Shown here: positions 50,354-58,237 of the stretch, in pieces
Layout: every line of letters starts with the position of its first letter
Position numbering within the stretch: the first letter of the stretch is position 1
NCBI GenBank assembly: GCA_017792405.1
Contig: CP051231.1
Location: 570,634 to 634,633 of the forward strand
Reading direction: 5' to 3'
DNA from: Oceanicola sp.
GTDB taxonomy: Bacteria; Pseudomonadota; Alphaproteobacteria; Rhodobacterales; Rhodobacteraceae
Length of the DNA stretch: 64,000 nucleotides
Made by a program: the position numbers and the translations under genes
The notes under the pieces: model-generated
The model's input: the letters and a program-made list of their open reading frames with translations, nothing else
What the model was told of the DNA's origin: nothing
Database searches by the model: none

Positions 50354-51280
50354 ATGCCCGAAATGACCCTGCGCCAGATCGAGGTGATCCGGGCGGTGAT
50401 GATGACCGGAACGATCTCATCGGCAGCCGAAATGCTCGGCGTCTCCGCCCCCGGCATCTCCCGGCTGGTCAAGCACACCGAGGAGGCGCTCGACATTCGC
50501 CTGTTCGAGCGCAAGGCCGGGCTCTTCGTGCCTTCCGTCGAGGCCAGCGCGGTGTTCGACCATGTGCGCGAGGTCTACAAGGGCGTTGCCAACCTGCAAG
50601 ACGCGGTCGGCTCGCTGAAGCGCGGCGAGAACGTGGCGCTCGCCTTCGCCTCCGCCCCCTCGGTGGCGCAGGTCATCGCCGCGCGGGTGCTGAAACGGGT
50701 GCGCGACCGCTACCAGAGCCTCTTCATCGACCTGAACATCCTCAAGATCGAGGAAACGGTGGATTATCTGCTGCTCGAGCGCGGCGAGTTCGTCATCATG
50801 TCGTCTCAGGTGCAGAACGCCTCTGTCGAGAACGAGAAGATCGCCGAGGCGCGCCTGCTGGTGATCCTGCCGGAGGGGCACGCGCTGGCGAGCCGTTCCG
50901 AGATATCGGTGCATGACCTTGCCGAAGAGCAACTCATCGGCGTCGAGCCGTCAGACCCCTATGGCGCGCTCACCGCTTCGCCCTTCCGCGCCGCCGGGCT
51001 GGAGCCGCAGCATGCCATGCGCGGCCGCTTTGCCCAGACGGTGGTAAGCCTCGTGCGGCAGGGGCTGGGCGTGGCGGTGATCGATGAGTTCTCGGTCGCA
51101 GAGGCGGAGCTTCCCGGTCTCGTCCGCCGCCCGCTGGTGGAGGGCAGCGCGATCGACATCTACGTGTCCCGCAAGAAGGGCAGGGTGCTGTCGGGCTTTG
51201 CCGAGCACGCCATCACCCACTTCCGCCGCGAGCTGGCCCGCGCCACCGAGGAGGGGCCGGGCTATTGGCGGCGCTCTTAA
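50354..51280 (+). CDS. LysR-family transcriptional regulator
   Basis: 308 residues. N-terminal winged HTH (LRQIEVIRAVMMTGTISSAAEMLGVSAP as adjacent segments; SAAEMLGVSAPGISRLVKH) and the type-2 periplasmic-binding effector domain (about 90-300). It starts 13 bp after a possible RBS GGAGGAG. Its own flanks carry matching operator pairs, so it probably controls both the minus-strand flavoprotein operon and the plus-strand tct operon in response to the imported acid or a metabolite of it. Confidence 0.9.
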   Translation: MPEMTLRQIEVIRAVMMTGTISSAAEMLGVSAPGISRLVKHTEEALDIRLFERKAGLFVPSVEASAVFDHVREVYKGVANLQDAVGSLKRGENVALAFASAPSVAQVIAARVLKRVRDRYQSLFIDLNILKIEETVDYLLLERGEFVIMSSQVQNASVENEKIAEARLLVILPEGHALASRSEISVHDLAEEQLIGVEPSDPYGALTASPFRAAGLEPQHAMRGRFAQTVVSLVRQGLGVAVIDEFSVAEAELPGLVRRPLVEGSAIDIYVSRKKGRVLSGFAEHAITHFRRELARATEEGPGYWRRS

Positions 51281-51320
51281 CATCACGTTAACGCGGGCGA
51301 CGAAAAGGTATTTGACGTTA
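51277..51320. promoter_or_regulatory. LysR operator pair, right (TTAACATCACGTTAA ... ATTTGACGTTA)
   Basis: The palindrome TTAACATCACGTTAA at 51277-51291 overlaps the lysR stop codon. TATTTGACGTTA at 51309-51320 contains TTTGAC as a potential -35 for tctC. The spacing between the two motifs is 30 bp, exactly as in the left copy but inverted. Confidence 0.65.
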
Positions 51321-51400
51321 CCCTTGCCCGCTTGCTACCCCGCCTGCCATCGGAGCGGTCCCACCGGGCCGCCGCAATCCGAACTGTCTGGGAGGACACC

Positions 51401-52402
51401 ATGAACAAATTCATCCTTGGCGCGATCTCCGCGCTGACCCTCTCGGCTGGCGCTGCGCTGGCCGAGTACCCTGAAAAAGAGATCCAGGGCATCATCCAGT
51501 GGGGGGCCGGTGGCTCCACCGACACCGTGATGCGCTCGGTCACGCCCCACGCCGAAGAGGCGCTGGGCGGCACCATCGTGATGCAGAACATGACCGGCGG
51601 CGTGGGCGCCATCGCGCTCAACCACGTGGCCGACAGCGATGCCGATGGCTACACCCTGCTGATGGGCGCCGAGAACCCGCTGCTCTACAAGGTGATGGGT
51701 CTGGGCGACAAGGATTACTCCGACTTCACCCCGATCAGCATCCTCGCCCGTGGCACGCCCATGCTGGTGGCCAACGTGGACGCGCCGTTCAACGACTACG
51801 CAGAGATGATGGCCTACATCAAGGAGAACCCCGGTGAGGTGCGCTTTGGCGCGACCGGCCCCGGCGGCCTGCCCTCCGTGGTGACCGGCATGATCACCTC
51901 GGTCGAAGGCGGCCTCGATGTGATTTCCGTGCCCTACGATGGTGACGGCCCCGCGCTGACCGCCCTCCAAGGTGGCGCGATCGACGTGATGCCCGCCGTG
52001 CTCGGCGCTGCCATCGAAGGCATCCGTGCCGGCAACATGAAGCCGCTTGCCGTGTTTGACGTGGAAGCCAACGCCAAGCTGCCCGATGTGCCCGCCGTGA
52101 CCAGCTTCAACGATGGCTACAGCACCTACCTGCCCTGGGGCCCGTTCTTTGGCGTGTTCGTCGCCAACGGCACCCCCGATGACGTGGTCGCCAAGCTCGG
52201 CGCCGCCTATGCCGAAGGCGCCAAGAACGACGAGTTCATCAAGCTGATGGACGACCGCGGCTTCACCATGATGGGCATCTCCGGCCAGGAGGCGCAGGAC
52301 TTCCTGACCAAATGGCAGCAGGGCACCACCTGGCTGTTGCAGGACGCAGGCCTCACCAAGGCCTCGCCGGAAGACTTCGGCATCGCCCGCCCCGGCGAGT
52401 GA
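51401..52402 (+). CDS. tctC: Tripartite tricarboxylate (TTT) transporter substrate-binding protein
   Basis: 333 residues with Sec signal MNKFILGAISALTLSAGAALA and RBS GGGAGGACACC. The TctC fold shows YPEKEIQGIIQWGAGGSTDTV, LLMGAENPLLYKVMG and a FGATGPGGLPSVVTGM ligand loop. It binds an organic anion in the periplasm. It is the first gene of the plus arm of the LysR regulon; a terminator-like hairpin separates it from tctB, allowing higher binding-protein expression. Confidence 0.92.
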   Translation: MNKFILGAISALTLSAGAALAEYPEKEIQGIIQWGAGGSTDTVMRSVTPHAEEALGGTIVMQNMTGGVGAIALNHVADSDADGYTLLMGAENPLLYKVMGLGDKDYSDFTPISILARGTPMLVANVDAPFNDYAEMMAYIKENPGEVRFGATGPGGLPSVVTGMITSVEGGLDVISVPYDGDGPALTALQGGAIDVMPAVLGAAIEGIRAGNMKPLAVFDVEANAKLPDVPAVTSFNDGYSTYLPWGPFFGVFVANGTPDDVVAKLGAAYAEGAKNDEFIKLMDDRGFTMMGISGQEAQDFLTKWQQGTTWLLQDAGLTKASPEDFGIARPGE

Positions 52403-52459
52403 TCCACCGCAGTTGAGGGTGGCGCGAACCCCGCGCCGCCCCTATCACTCAAGAGCAGC

Positions 52460-52490
52460 GGGCGCCGCATCTCACCCGAGCGCGGCGCCC
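52460..52490 (+). terminator. Intra-operon hairpin between tctC and tctB
   Basis: GGGCGCCGC and GCGGCGCCC (9-bp stem, 13-base loop) followed by TTCTTGT. Probably a leaky terminator or 3'-end stabiliser that sets the ratio of binding protein to permease. Confidence 0.6.
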
Positions 52491-52524
52491 TTCTTGTACC
52501 AAACGGCAGCCTGGGGAGGAGGCC

Positions 52525-53091
52525 ATGGACCAGATCGATCCCGACCATCACGACGGCACGTCCGACGCCACCCCCGGCGGGGTCGAGGCCAAGCGCCGGC
52601 CCGGCGAGCTGGGCTTTGCCATCTTCCTCCTCCTGGCCTCCCTCGGCCTGCTGTGGAGCGCCTATGGCATCTCCGGCTTCGAGGCGCTCTCGGCGCCCGG
52701 TACCGTGCCCATGGCCACCACGGCTGTGATGGTGGTGACCGCGCTCATCGTGGTGGTCAAGACCGCCCGCCTGCCGCGCATCAGCGGCGAGACCTTCTCG
52801 CGTGATATCCTGCCGGTGGTGGTGCTCGTCTTCGCCGCCTTCCTCGTGGCCTTCGGCGTCGCGCTGGAGCCGCTCGGCTTTCTGCCCACCGCCGCGCTCT
52901 TCCTGATCGCCGCCATCAAGATCCTCGCCCGCCGCTCGTGGCTCTGGACGCTGGCCGTCTCACTCTGCTCGCTGGCGCTGATCTGGCTGATCTTCCGCAT
53001 CGTCTTCACCGTCCTCATGCCCGCCGGCATCGTGCCCGAGGCCGAGTTCATCCAGTTCTTCCGCAACCTCTTTTCGGGAGCAGGCGAATGA
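52525..53091 (+). CDS. tctB: TTT transporter small permease
   Basis: 188 residues with RBS GGAGGAGGCC. A charged N-terminal tail precedes four hydrophobic segments (GFAIFLLLASLGLLWSAYG, AVMVVTALIVVV, ILPVVVLVFAAFLVAFGVAL, LCSLALIWLIFRIVFTVLMP as roughly separate helices), the usual TctB layout. Poorly conserved family; identified also by position between tctC and tctA. Its stop overlaps tctA (ATGA). Confidence 0.88.
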   Translation: MDQIDPDHHDGTSDATPGGVEAKRRPGELGFAIFLLLASLGLLWSAYGISGFEALSAPGTVPMATTAVMVVTALIVVVKTARLPRISGETFSRDILPVVVLVFAAFLVAFGVALEPLGFLPTAALFLIAAIKILARRSWLWTLAVSLCSLALIWLIFRIVFTVLMPAGIVPEAEFIQFFRNLFSGAGE

Positions 53092-54596
53092 CCGCGCTGT
53101 GGGATTTTCTGACTGTCTTCACCCAGCCCCAGCTCCTGCTGCTGGTGGGTCTTGGCACCTTCGCCGGGGTCTACGTGGGCGCCATTCCGGGCCTCTCGGT
53201 CACCATGGCGGTGTCGATCCTGATCTCCTTCACCTTCTCATGGGATGTCTACCCGGCGATCTCGCTGATGATCGGCATCTACATGGGCGGGGTCTACGGC
53301 GGCTCGCGCACGGCAATCCTGCTCAACATCCCCGGCGCGCCCTCCGCCATCGCCACCGCGCTCGATGGCTACCCGCTGGCCAAACGCGGCGAGGCTGGGC
53401 AGGCGATTGGCGTGACCACGGTGATGAGCTTCATCGGCGGCTTCGTCGGCATCGGCGTGCTGGCCCTTGCCGCGCCGCTGGTCTCTGACTTCGCGCTGCG
53501 CTTCCAGCCGCGCGACTACATGCTGCTGGCGGTCCTCGGCATCCTGCTGGTCGGCTCGCTCTCTCAGGGCAGCCTCGTCAAAGGCATCTTCGCCGGTGCG
53601 CTCGGCATCGCCATCGGCGCCGTGGGGCGCGACCCGCTCACCTTCACCGAGCGCTTCACCTTCGATCTGCAAATCATGACCGGCGGCGTGAGCTTCATCG
53701 CGGTGATGATCGGCATGTTCGGCGTGTCCGAGGCGCTGCTGCAACTCCACCACGTCGACAAGGACGCGGTGCGCCAGAAGATCACCCGCATCGTCCCCTC
53801 GCTCTCGACCGTGCGCAAACACCTGCCGCTCAGCCTGCAAACCTCCACCATCGGCGTGGTGATCGGCGCGCTCCCCGGCACCGGCGGCGACATTGCCGCG
53901 CTCATGGCCTACGACCACGCCAAGCGGGTCACCAAGAACCCCGAGCGCGCGTTCGGCGATGGCGCGATGGAGGGCCTCGTCGCCCCCGAAACCGCCAACA
54001 ATGCCGCCGTCGGCGGGGCCTTCATCCCGATGATGACCCTCGGCATCCCCGGCGATGCGGTGACCGCCATCATGATCGGCGCGCTCTTCATCCACGGCCT
54101 CAACCCCGGCCCGATGCTGATGATCGACCAGCCAGACATGTTCTGGTTCATCGTCGGCGCGCTGGTCACCGCCAACATCTTCATGCTGATCTTCGGCCTC
54201 ACCGGCATCCGGCTCTTCACCAAGATCGTCGAGATGCCCCGCTCGGTGCTGATCCCGCTGATCATGCTGCTCTCCATCGTCGGCGCCTACGCGGTGAACA
54301 ACTCGCTGACGGATGTGTATTGGATGCTCGGCTTCGGCGTCTTCGGCTACTTCATGCGCCACTACGGCTACCCGCTTGGCCCGGTGATCCTCGGCGTGAT
54401 CCTGTCGCGCCTGCTCGATGACAACTGGCGCCGCGCCATCATCTCCGAGCGTGAGGATTTCTGGCGCTTCATGGGTGGCGTGGTGTCATCGCCGCTCTCG
54501 CTGACGCTGCTCATCGCCGTCATCCTGATTTTCGTGTCGCAAACCCCGCTCTGGAGCCGGGGCAAGGCACGCCTCTTCCGCAAGAAGGAAAGCTGA
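53088..54596 (+). CDS. tctA: TTT transporter large permease
   Basis: 502 residues from MTALWDFLTVFTQPQ, overlapping tctB by four bases; the frame extending to 52938 is not real. About eleven to twelve helices with the TctA signatures GAIPGLSVTMAVSILISFTF, GSRTAILLNIPGAPSAIATA, GALPGTGGDIAALMAYDHAK and ETANNAAVGGAFIPMMTLGI. It is the ion-coupled channel of the importer. An AroE-like gene starts three bases later. Confidence 0.95.
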   Translation: MTALWDFLTVFTQPQLLLLVGLGTFAGVYVGAIPGLSVTMAVSILISFTFSWDVYPAISLMIGIYMGGVYGGSRTAILLNIPGAPSAIATALDGYPLAKRGEAGQAIGVTTVMSFIGGFVGIGVLALAAPLVSDFALRFQPRDYMLLAVLGILLVGSLSQGSLVKGIFAGALGIAIGAVGRDPLTFTERFTFDLQIMTGGVSFIAVMIGMFGVSEALLQLHHVDKDAVRQKITRIVPSLSTVRKHLPLSLQTSTIGVVIGALPGTGGDIAALMAYDHAKRVTKNPERAFGDGAMEGLVAPETANNAAVGGAFIPMMTLGIPGDAVTAIMIGALFIHGLNPGPMLMIDQPDMFWFIVGALVTANIFMLIFGLTGIRLFTKIVEMPRSVLIPLIMLLSIVGAYAVNNSLTDVYWMLGFGVFGYFMRHYGYPLGPVILGVILSRLLDDNWRRAIISEREDFWRFMGGVVSSPLSLTLLIAVILIFVSQTPLWSRGKARLFRKKES

Positions 54597-54599
54597 CCG

Positions 54600-55439
54600 A
54601 TGCCGGACCTGCTTCTCGGCCTCATAGGCGACAATATCGCCGCCTCCTCCTCTCCTCGCCTGCACCGGCTCGCCGGGGCGCAGAACGGCATGGAGGTGCA
54701 ATATGACAGCCTGATCCCGCCCGCGTTGGGCGAAGATTTTGACACCATCTTCGCCCGCTGCGCCCGTGAGGGCTATCGCGGGGTGAACGTGACCTACCCC
54801 TACAAGGAATATGTCGCGCGGAAGGTAGAGGTATCCGACCCGCTGGTCGCCGCCATTGGTGCCGTCAACACCGTGCTCTTCGAGCCCGGCGGCCCGACCG
54901 GCTGGAACACCGATTACACCGGCTTCATGGCCGCCTACCGCGCCGCACGCGGCGAGGCGGGGCCGGGCAAGGTCTGCCTCGTGGGCACCGGCGGCGTGGG
55001 CCGCGCGCTGGCTTTCGCCCTCGTCGCGCTGGAGGCCACCGAGCTGCGCCTCGTCGATCGTGACACCGCCAAGGCCGAGGCTCTGGCTGAAGAACTTCGC
55101 GCCGCCTCCCGCGGCACAACGGTGGTGACCGGCACCGAGGTCGACGCGCTCGCCGCCGGGGCCACCGGCCTCGTCAACGCCACCCCCGTCGGCATGGTCG
55201 GCCACAACGGCACCGCCATCCCCGCCCGCTGCCTGCCCGGCGCCGAATGGGCCTTCGACGCCGTCTACACCCCGCTCGACACCCGCTTTTTGCAAGACGC
55301 CGAAGCCGCCGGCCTAGCCATCATCTCCGGCTTCGAGCTGTTCTTCTGGCAAGGCGTCCACGCTTGGGCCCACTTCTCCGGCAAACCCCTCGACGAACCG
55401 GCACTCTATGCCGCGCTGCGCAACAAAACACCCGCCTGA
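54600..55439 (+). CDS. Shikimate/quinate dehydrogenase-family protein, NAD-type
   Basis: 279 residues. Substrate site: ASSSPRLHRLAG (Ser pair), catalytic Lys in NVTYPYKEYV and Asp in WNTDYTGFMA. Cofactor loop GTGGVGRALAF is followed by LRLVDRDTAKAEAL; the Asp at the end of beta-2 and absence of the NRT motif favour NAD+ over NADP+, as in catabolic quinate/shikimate dehydrogenases (YdiB-like) rather than biosynthetic AroE. Last gene of the tct operon, so oxidation of an imported cyclitol acid is likely. Confidence 0.85.
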   Translation: MPDLLLGLIGDNIAASSSPRLHRLAGAQNGMEVQYDSLIPPALGEDFDTIFARCAREGYRGVNVTYPYKEYVARKVEVSDPLVAAIGAVNTVLFEPGGPTGWNTDYTGFMAAYRAARGEAGPGKVCLVGTGGVGRALAFALVALEATELRLVDRDTAKAEALAEELRAASRGTTVVTGTEVDALAAGATGLVNATPVGMVGHNGTAIPARCLPGAEWAFDAVYTPLDTRFLQDAEAAGLAIISGFELFFWQGVHAWAHFSGKPLDEPALYAALRNKTPA

Positions 55440-55475
55440 CCCGGCGGCCTGCGTCACTTGTGCTGAAAGGGAGGT

Positions 55476-55549
55476 TGGAGGCGAGTACCGGAATCGAACC
55501 GGTGTACACGGATTTGCAATCCGCTGCGTCACCACTCCGCCAACTCGCC
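55476..55549 (-). tRNA. tRNA-Cys (anticodon GCA)
   Basis: Minus-strand cloverleaf beginning GGCGAGTTGGCGGAGTGG. The acceptor arm GGCGAGT pairs with ACTCGCC, the anticodon loop is TTGCAAA on a GGAT/ATCC stem, and the T-loop is GGTTCGATTCC. The discriminator is U and CCA is encoded. Confidence 0.95.
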
Positions 55550-55923
55550 GTCCATTCGGGTGGTGCTGGGGGAGGTAGCGGGTTTCTCGGGGGCTTTCAA
55601 GTGGCTCTGTGGTGGGCGCGCGTGCTTTGCGGGGCGGGCCTCCCGGAGCCAATGTGAGGGGCGCGAGGCATGCCCGTTCTCCAGATCAAACGCTGGCGCC
55701 CCGGGGCGCATTCCAACCCACAGCACGGGGCAGGGGAGCCAACTGCCCGCCGCGTCGGCCCTTCCTCCCGGAGGCTGAACTGTCAAAGGCTTCAAAGATC
55801 AGGCCCTTAAGTGCACAGAATGTGCAACACCCTGTGCACCATGTGCATATTGCCCATGTTGCCTCGCCCGGCTTTTCATGGCACTTCTAGAAAAGCGAAG
55901 CGAACCGAAGAGTTTACTTTCCA
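55550..55923. other. 374-bp non-coding region with a GTGCA cluster
   Basis: No credible gene. Four GTGCA motifs lie at 55811-55815, 55822-55826, 55834-55838 and 55843-55847 (spacings 11, 12, 9), two of them as GTGCAC palindromes. They are 77-113 bp upstream of the methyltransferase start and could be operators for the methyltransferase-tolC genes. A promoter was not confidently located. Confidence 0.5.
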
Positions 55924-56577
55924 ATGAGCGTCTACGACACCCGCCGCACGATGATGGTCGACAACCAGGTCCGTCCCTCCGATGTGACCAAGTTTCCCAT
56001 CATCGACGCCATGCTGAAAATCCGTCGCGAGGCCTATGTGCCGGACGACAAGCGCGAGGCTGCCTACATGGGCGAAAACCTCGAGCTGGCGCCGGGCCGG
56101 GTGATGCTGGAGCCGCGCACCTTCGCCAAGATGCTCGATGCGCTCGATATCGGCCCGGCCGACATGGTTCTCGATCTGGGCTGCGGGCTGGGTTACTCGG
56201 CGGCGGTTCTGGCCGAGATGGCCGATACCGTGGTCGCGCTGGAACAGGACGAGCACCTCGCCTCCGAGGCCGAGGCGATCCTTGCCCGCGAAGAGGTGAT
56301 GAACGCCGTGGTCCTGACCGGCCCGCTGGCCGAAGGTGCTGCCAAGCACGGCCCCTATGACGCCATCATCGTCGAGGGTGGGGTGGGCGTGCTGCCCGAG
56401 GCCATCGAAGGCCAGCTCAAGGAGGGCGGCCGCATCGCCTGCCTGATCATGGAAGGCACGCTGGGCATCGTGAAGATCGGCAGCAAGCAGGGTGGGCGCA
56501 TCGCATGGCGGTTTGCTTTCAATGCCTCCGCACCGGTTCTGCCGGGCTTCGAGGCGACCCGAGAATTCGCCCTCTGA
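55924..56577 (+). CDS. Protein-L-isoaspartate O-methyltransferase-family protein
   Basis: 217 residues, Rossmann methyltransferase. SAM motif I is DLGCGLGYSAAVLAEM. The N-terminal MMVDNQVRPSDVTKFPIIDAM and AYVPDDKREAAY match the alphaproteobacterial PCMT-like group found next to tolC. The core segment ELAPGRVMLEPRTFAKM replaces the Thr/Ser-rich substrate loop of true Pcm, so repair of isoaspartate should not be assumed. It is 67 bp upstream of tolC. Confidence 0.85.
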   Translation: MSVYDTRRTMMVDNQVRPSDVTKFPIIDAMLKIRREAYVPDDKREAAYMGENLELAPGRVMLEPRTFAKMLDALDIGPADMVLDLGCGLGYSAAVLAEMADTVVALEQDEHLASEAEAILAREEVMNAVVLTGPLAEGAAKHGPYDAIIVEGGVGVLPEAIEGQLKEGGRIACLIMEGTLGIVKIGSKQGGRIAWRFAFNASAPVLPGFEATREFAL

Positions 56578-56644
56578 GGGCACCGTGGCTCCGCGCCATG
56601 CAATAGAGACCAGCGCCAATGAGCGCGAGCAGGCGAGGGCCGGA

Positions 56645-58015
56645 ATGGCAAAGTTTTTCAAGTTTCGCAAAGGGCTGGCTGCGCTCGCTCTGGCAGGGGC
56701 CACCGCCCTCACACCGCTGGCCGCCGCTGCCGAAACGCTGACCGACGCGCTGATCACCGCCTATCGGCACAGCCACATCCTCGACCAGCAGCGCGCGCTG
56801 CTGCGAGCGGCGGATGAAGATGTCGCCATCGCGCTGGCTGATCTGCGCCCGATCATCGCCTTTGCCGCCGGGGCCTCGGCCTCAGCCACCTCCAATTACG
56901 AGCTGGGCGCCACCGTGACCCTCTCGGCCAGCATGACGCTCTATGACAACGGCGCCACCCAGCTTGGCGTCGAGGTGCAGAAAGAGACGGTGCTCGCCAC
57001 CCGCGAGGCACTGGTGAACTACGAGCAGCAGGTGCTGCTGGCCGCCGTGCAGGCCTATATGGATGTGACCGCCGCCGCCGAGAGCCTCGCGCTGGCGCAG
57101 TCCAACGTCCGGCTGACCAACCAGCAGCTCCGCGCTGCCCGCGACCGCTTCGAGGTGGGGGAGGTGACCCGCACCGAGGTCGCCCAGGCCGAGGCCCAGC
57201 TGGCCGCCGCCCGCAGCTCCGAGGCCGCCGCGCAGGGCACGCTGGAGGTTGCACGCGAAAGCTACCGCGTGGCCGTGGGCAGCTACCCCAAGGCGCTTGC
57301 CCCGCCGCCGGGCGCCCCGAAGATCCCCGCCACCGTGGAGGCCGCGCAGGCCGTGGCCGTGCGCACCCACCCGCTGATCCGGCAGGCCCAGCACACCGTG
57401 GCCGCCTCCGAGCTTTCGGTCAAACGGGCGCAGGCGGCGATGAAATTCAGCGTCGATGGCTCCGCCAACCTCAGCTTCGACGATCAGGGCAATGATCGCT
57501 CCAGCTTCGGGCTGGAGTTGAACCAGCCGATCTACGCCGGCGGCAAACTCTCGGCGCAGGTCCGCAAGGCGCGCAACCAGACCGAGGCCAACCGCGCCGC
57601 ATTGCTCAGCACCACGCACAACGTGCAGCAGCTCGTCGGCAACGCGTGGGCCAACCTCCGCGTCGCTATCGCCCAGCTTCAGGCCACCGATCAGCAGATC
57701 CGCGCGGCCACCGTTGCCTTCCGCGGCGTGCAGGAAGAGCAGAACCTCGGCGCCGCCACCACGCTCGACGTGCTCGACGCGCAGCAAGACCTGCTTGATG
57801 CCCGCTCGGCCCGGATTGATGCGCAGGCGCAGCAATACGTAGCACTTTATTCACTTCTTTCTGCGATGGGTCTCCTGACCGTGGAGCACCTCGGTCTGGG
57901 CATCCAGACCTATGATCCGGCGGCCTACTACAATGCGGTCAAAACCGCACCGGCACAGCGCTCCAGACAGGGGCAGCAGCTCGACCGGGTGCTGGAACGT
58001 CTCCAGCGCCAGTGA
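56645..58015 (+). CDS. tolC: TolC-family outer-membrane efflux channel
   Basis: 456 residues from MAKFFKFRKGLAALALAG, a Sec signal ending near AAAAE. Two OEP repeats of long coiled-coil helices (AALVNYEQQVLLAAVQAYMD-type residues near 120, and YAGGKLSAQVRKARNQTEAN near 295) and FEVGEVTRTEVAQAEAQLAA are classic TolC sequences. It provides the outer-membrane exit duct for type I secretion and RND/MacB exporters. The normal length is 430-500. Downstream is 222 bp without a gene. Confidence 0.93.
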   Translation: MAKFFKFRKGLAALALAGATALTPLAAAAETLTDALITAYRHSHILDQQRALLRAADEDVAIALADLRPIIAFAAGASASATSNYELGATVTLSASMTLYDNGATQLGVEVQKETVLATREALVNYEQQVLLAAVQAYMDVTAAAESLALAQSNVRLTNQQLRAARDRFEVGEVTRTEVAQAEAQLAAARSSEAAAQGTLEVARESYRVAVGSYPKALAPPPGAPKIPATVEAAQAVAVRTHPLIRQAQHTVAASELSVKRAQAAMKFSVDGSANLSFDDQGNDRSSFGLELNQPIYAGGKLSAQVRKARNQTEANRAALLSTTHNVQQLVGNAWANLRVAIAQLQATDQQIRAATVAFRGVQEEQNLGAATTLDVLDAQQDLLDARSARIDAQAQQYVALYSLLSAMGLLTVEHLGLGIQTYDPAAYYNAVKTAPAQRSRQGQQLDRVLERLQRQ

Positions 58016-58237
58016 GCGCCACCCGCCGGTGCAGCTTTCTGCCGCCGCAGTTGTGCGCCGGGCTCCAAATAGTTAACCTCTGACCGGTGATCCCCGGTCG
58101 GCTCCGTATCGGGCGTGCCCCTGCCAACGTGACCGGCAGGCCACGGCTTGCGGAAAAGCAGGAGCGAAAGGGCAAAAGCGTCAGCCACCCATGAAATGAT
58201 GCGGGATAAGCTGAGTCTGACGCGGCGAGAGGTGTAG
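58016..58237. other. Intergenic region tolC to PopZ-like gene
   Basis: 222 bp. A small hairpin GACCGG/CCGGTC near 58083-58099 may end the tolC transcript. A GTTAACC-type sequence at 58073-58079 is not a convincing CtrA box because its second half is missing. Nothing else supported. Confidence 0.4.

Noticed and set aside
55560-55778. Small plus-strand ORFs after the tRNA
   Set aside because: No RBS, biased composition and no recognisable motif; overlapping frames of similar quality exist.
58065-58090. CtrA binding site before the PopZ-like gene
   Set aside because: One GTTAAC half-site without the second TTAA at the required spacing.
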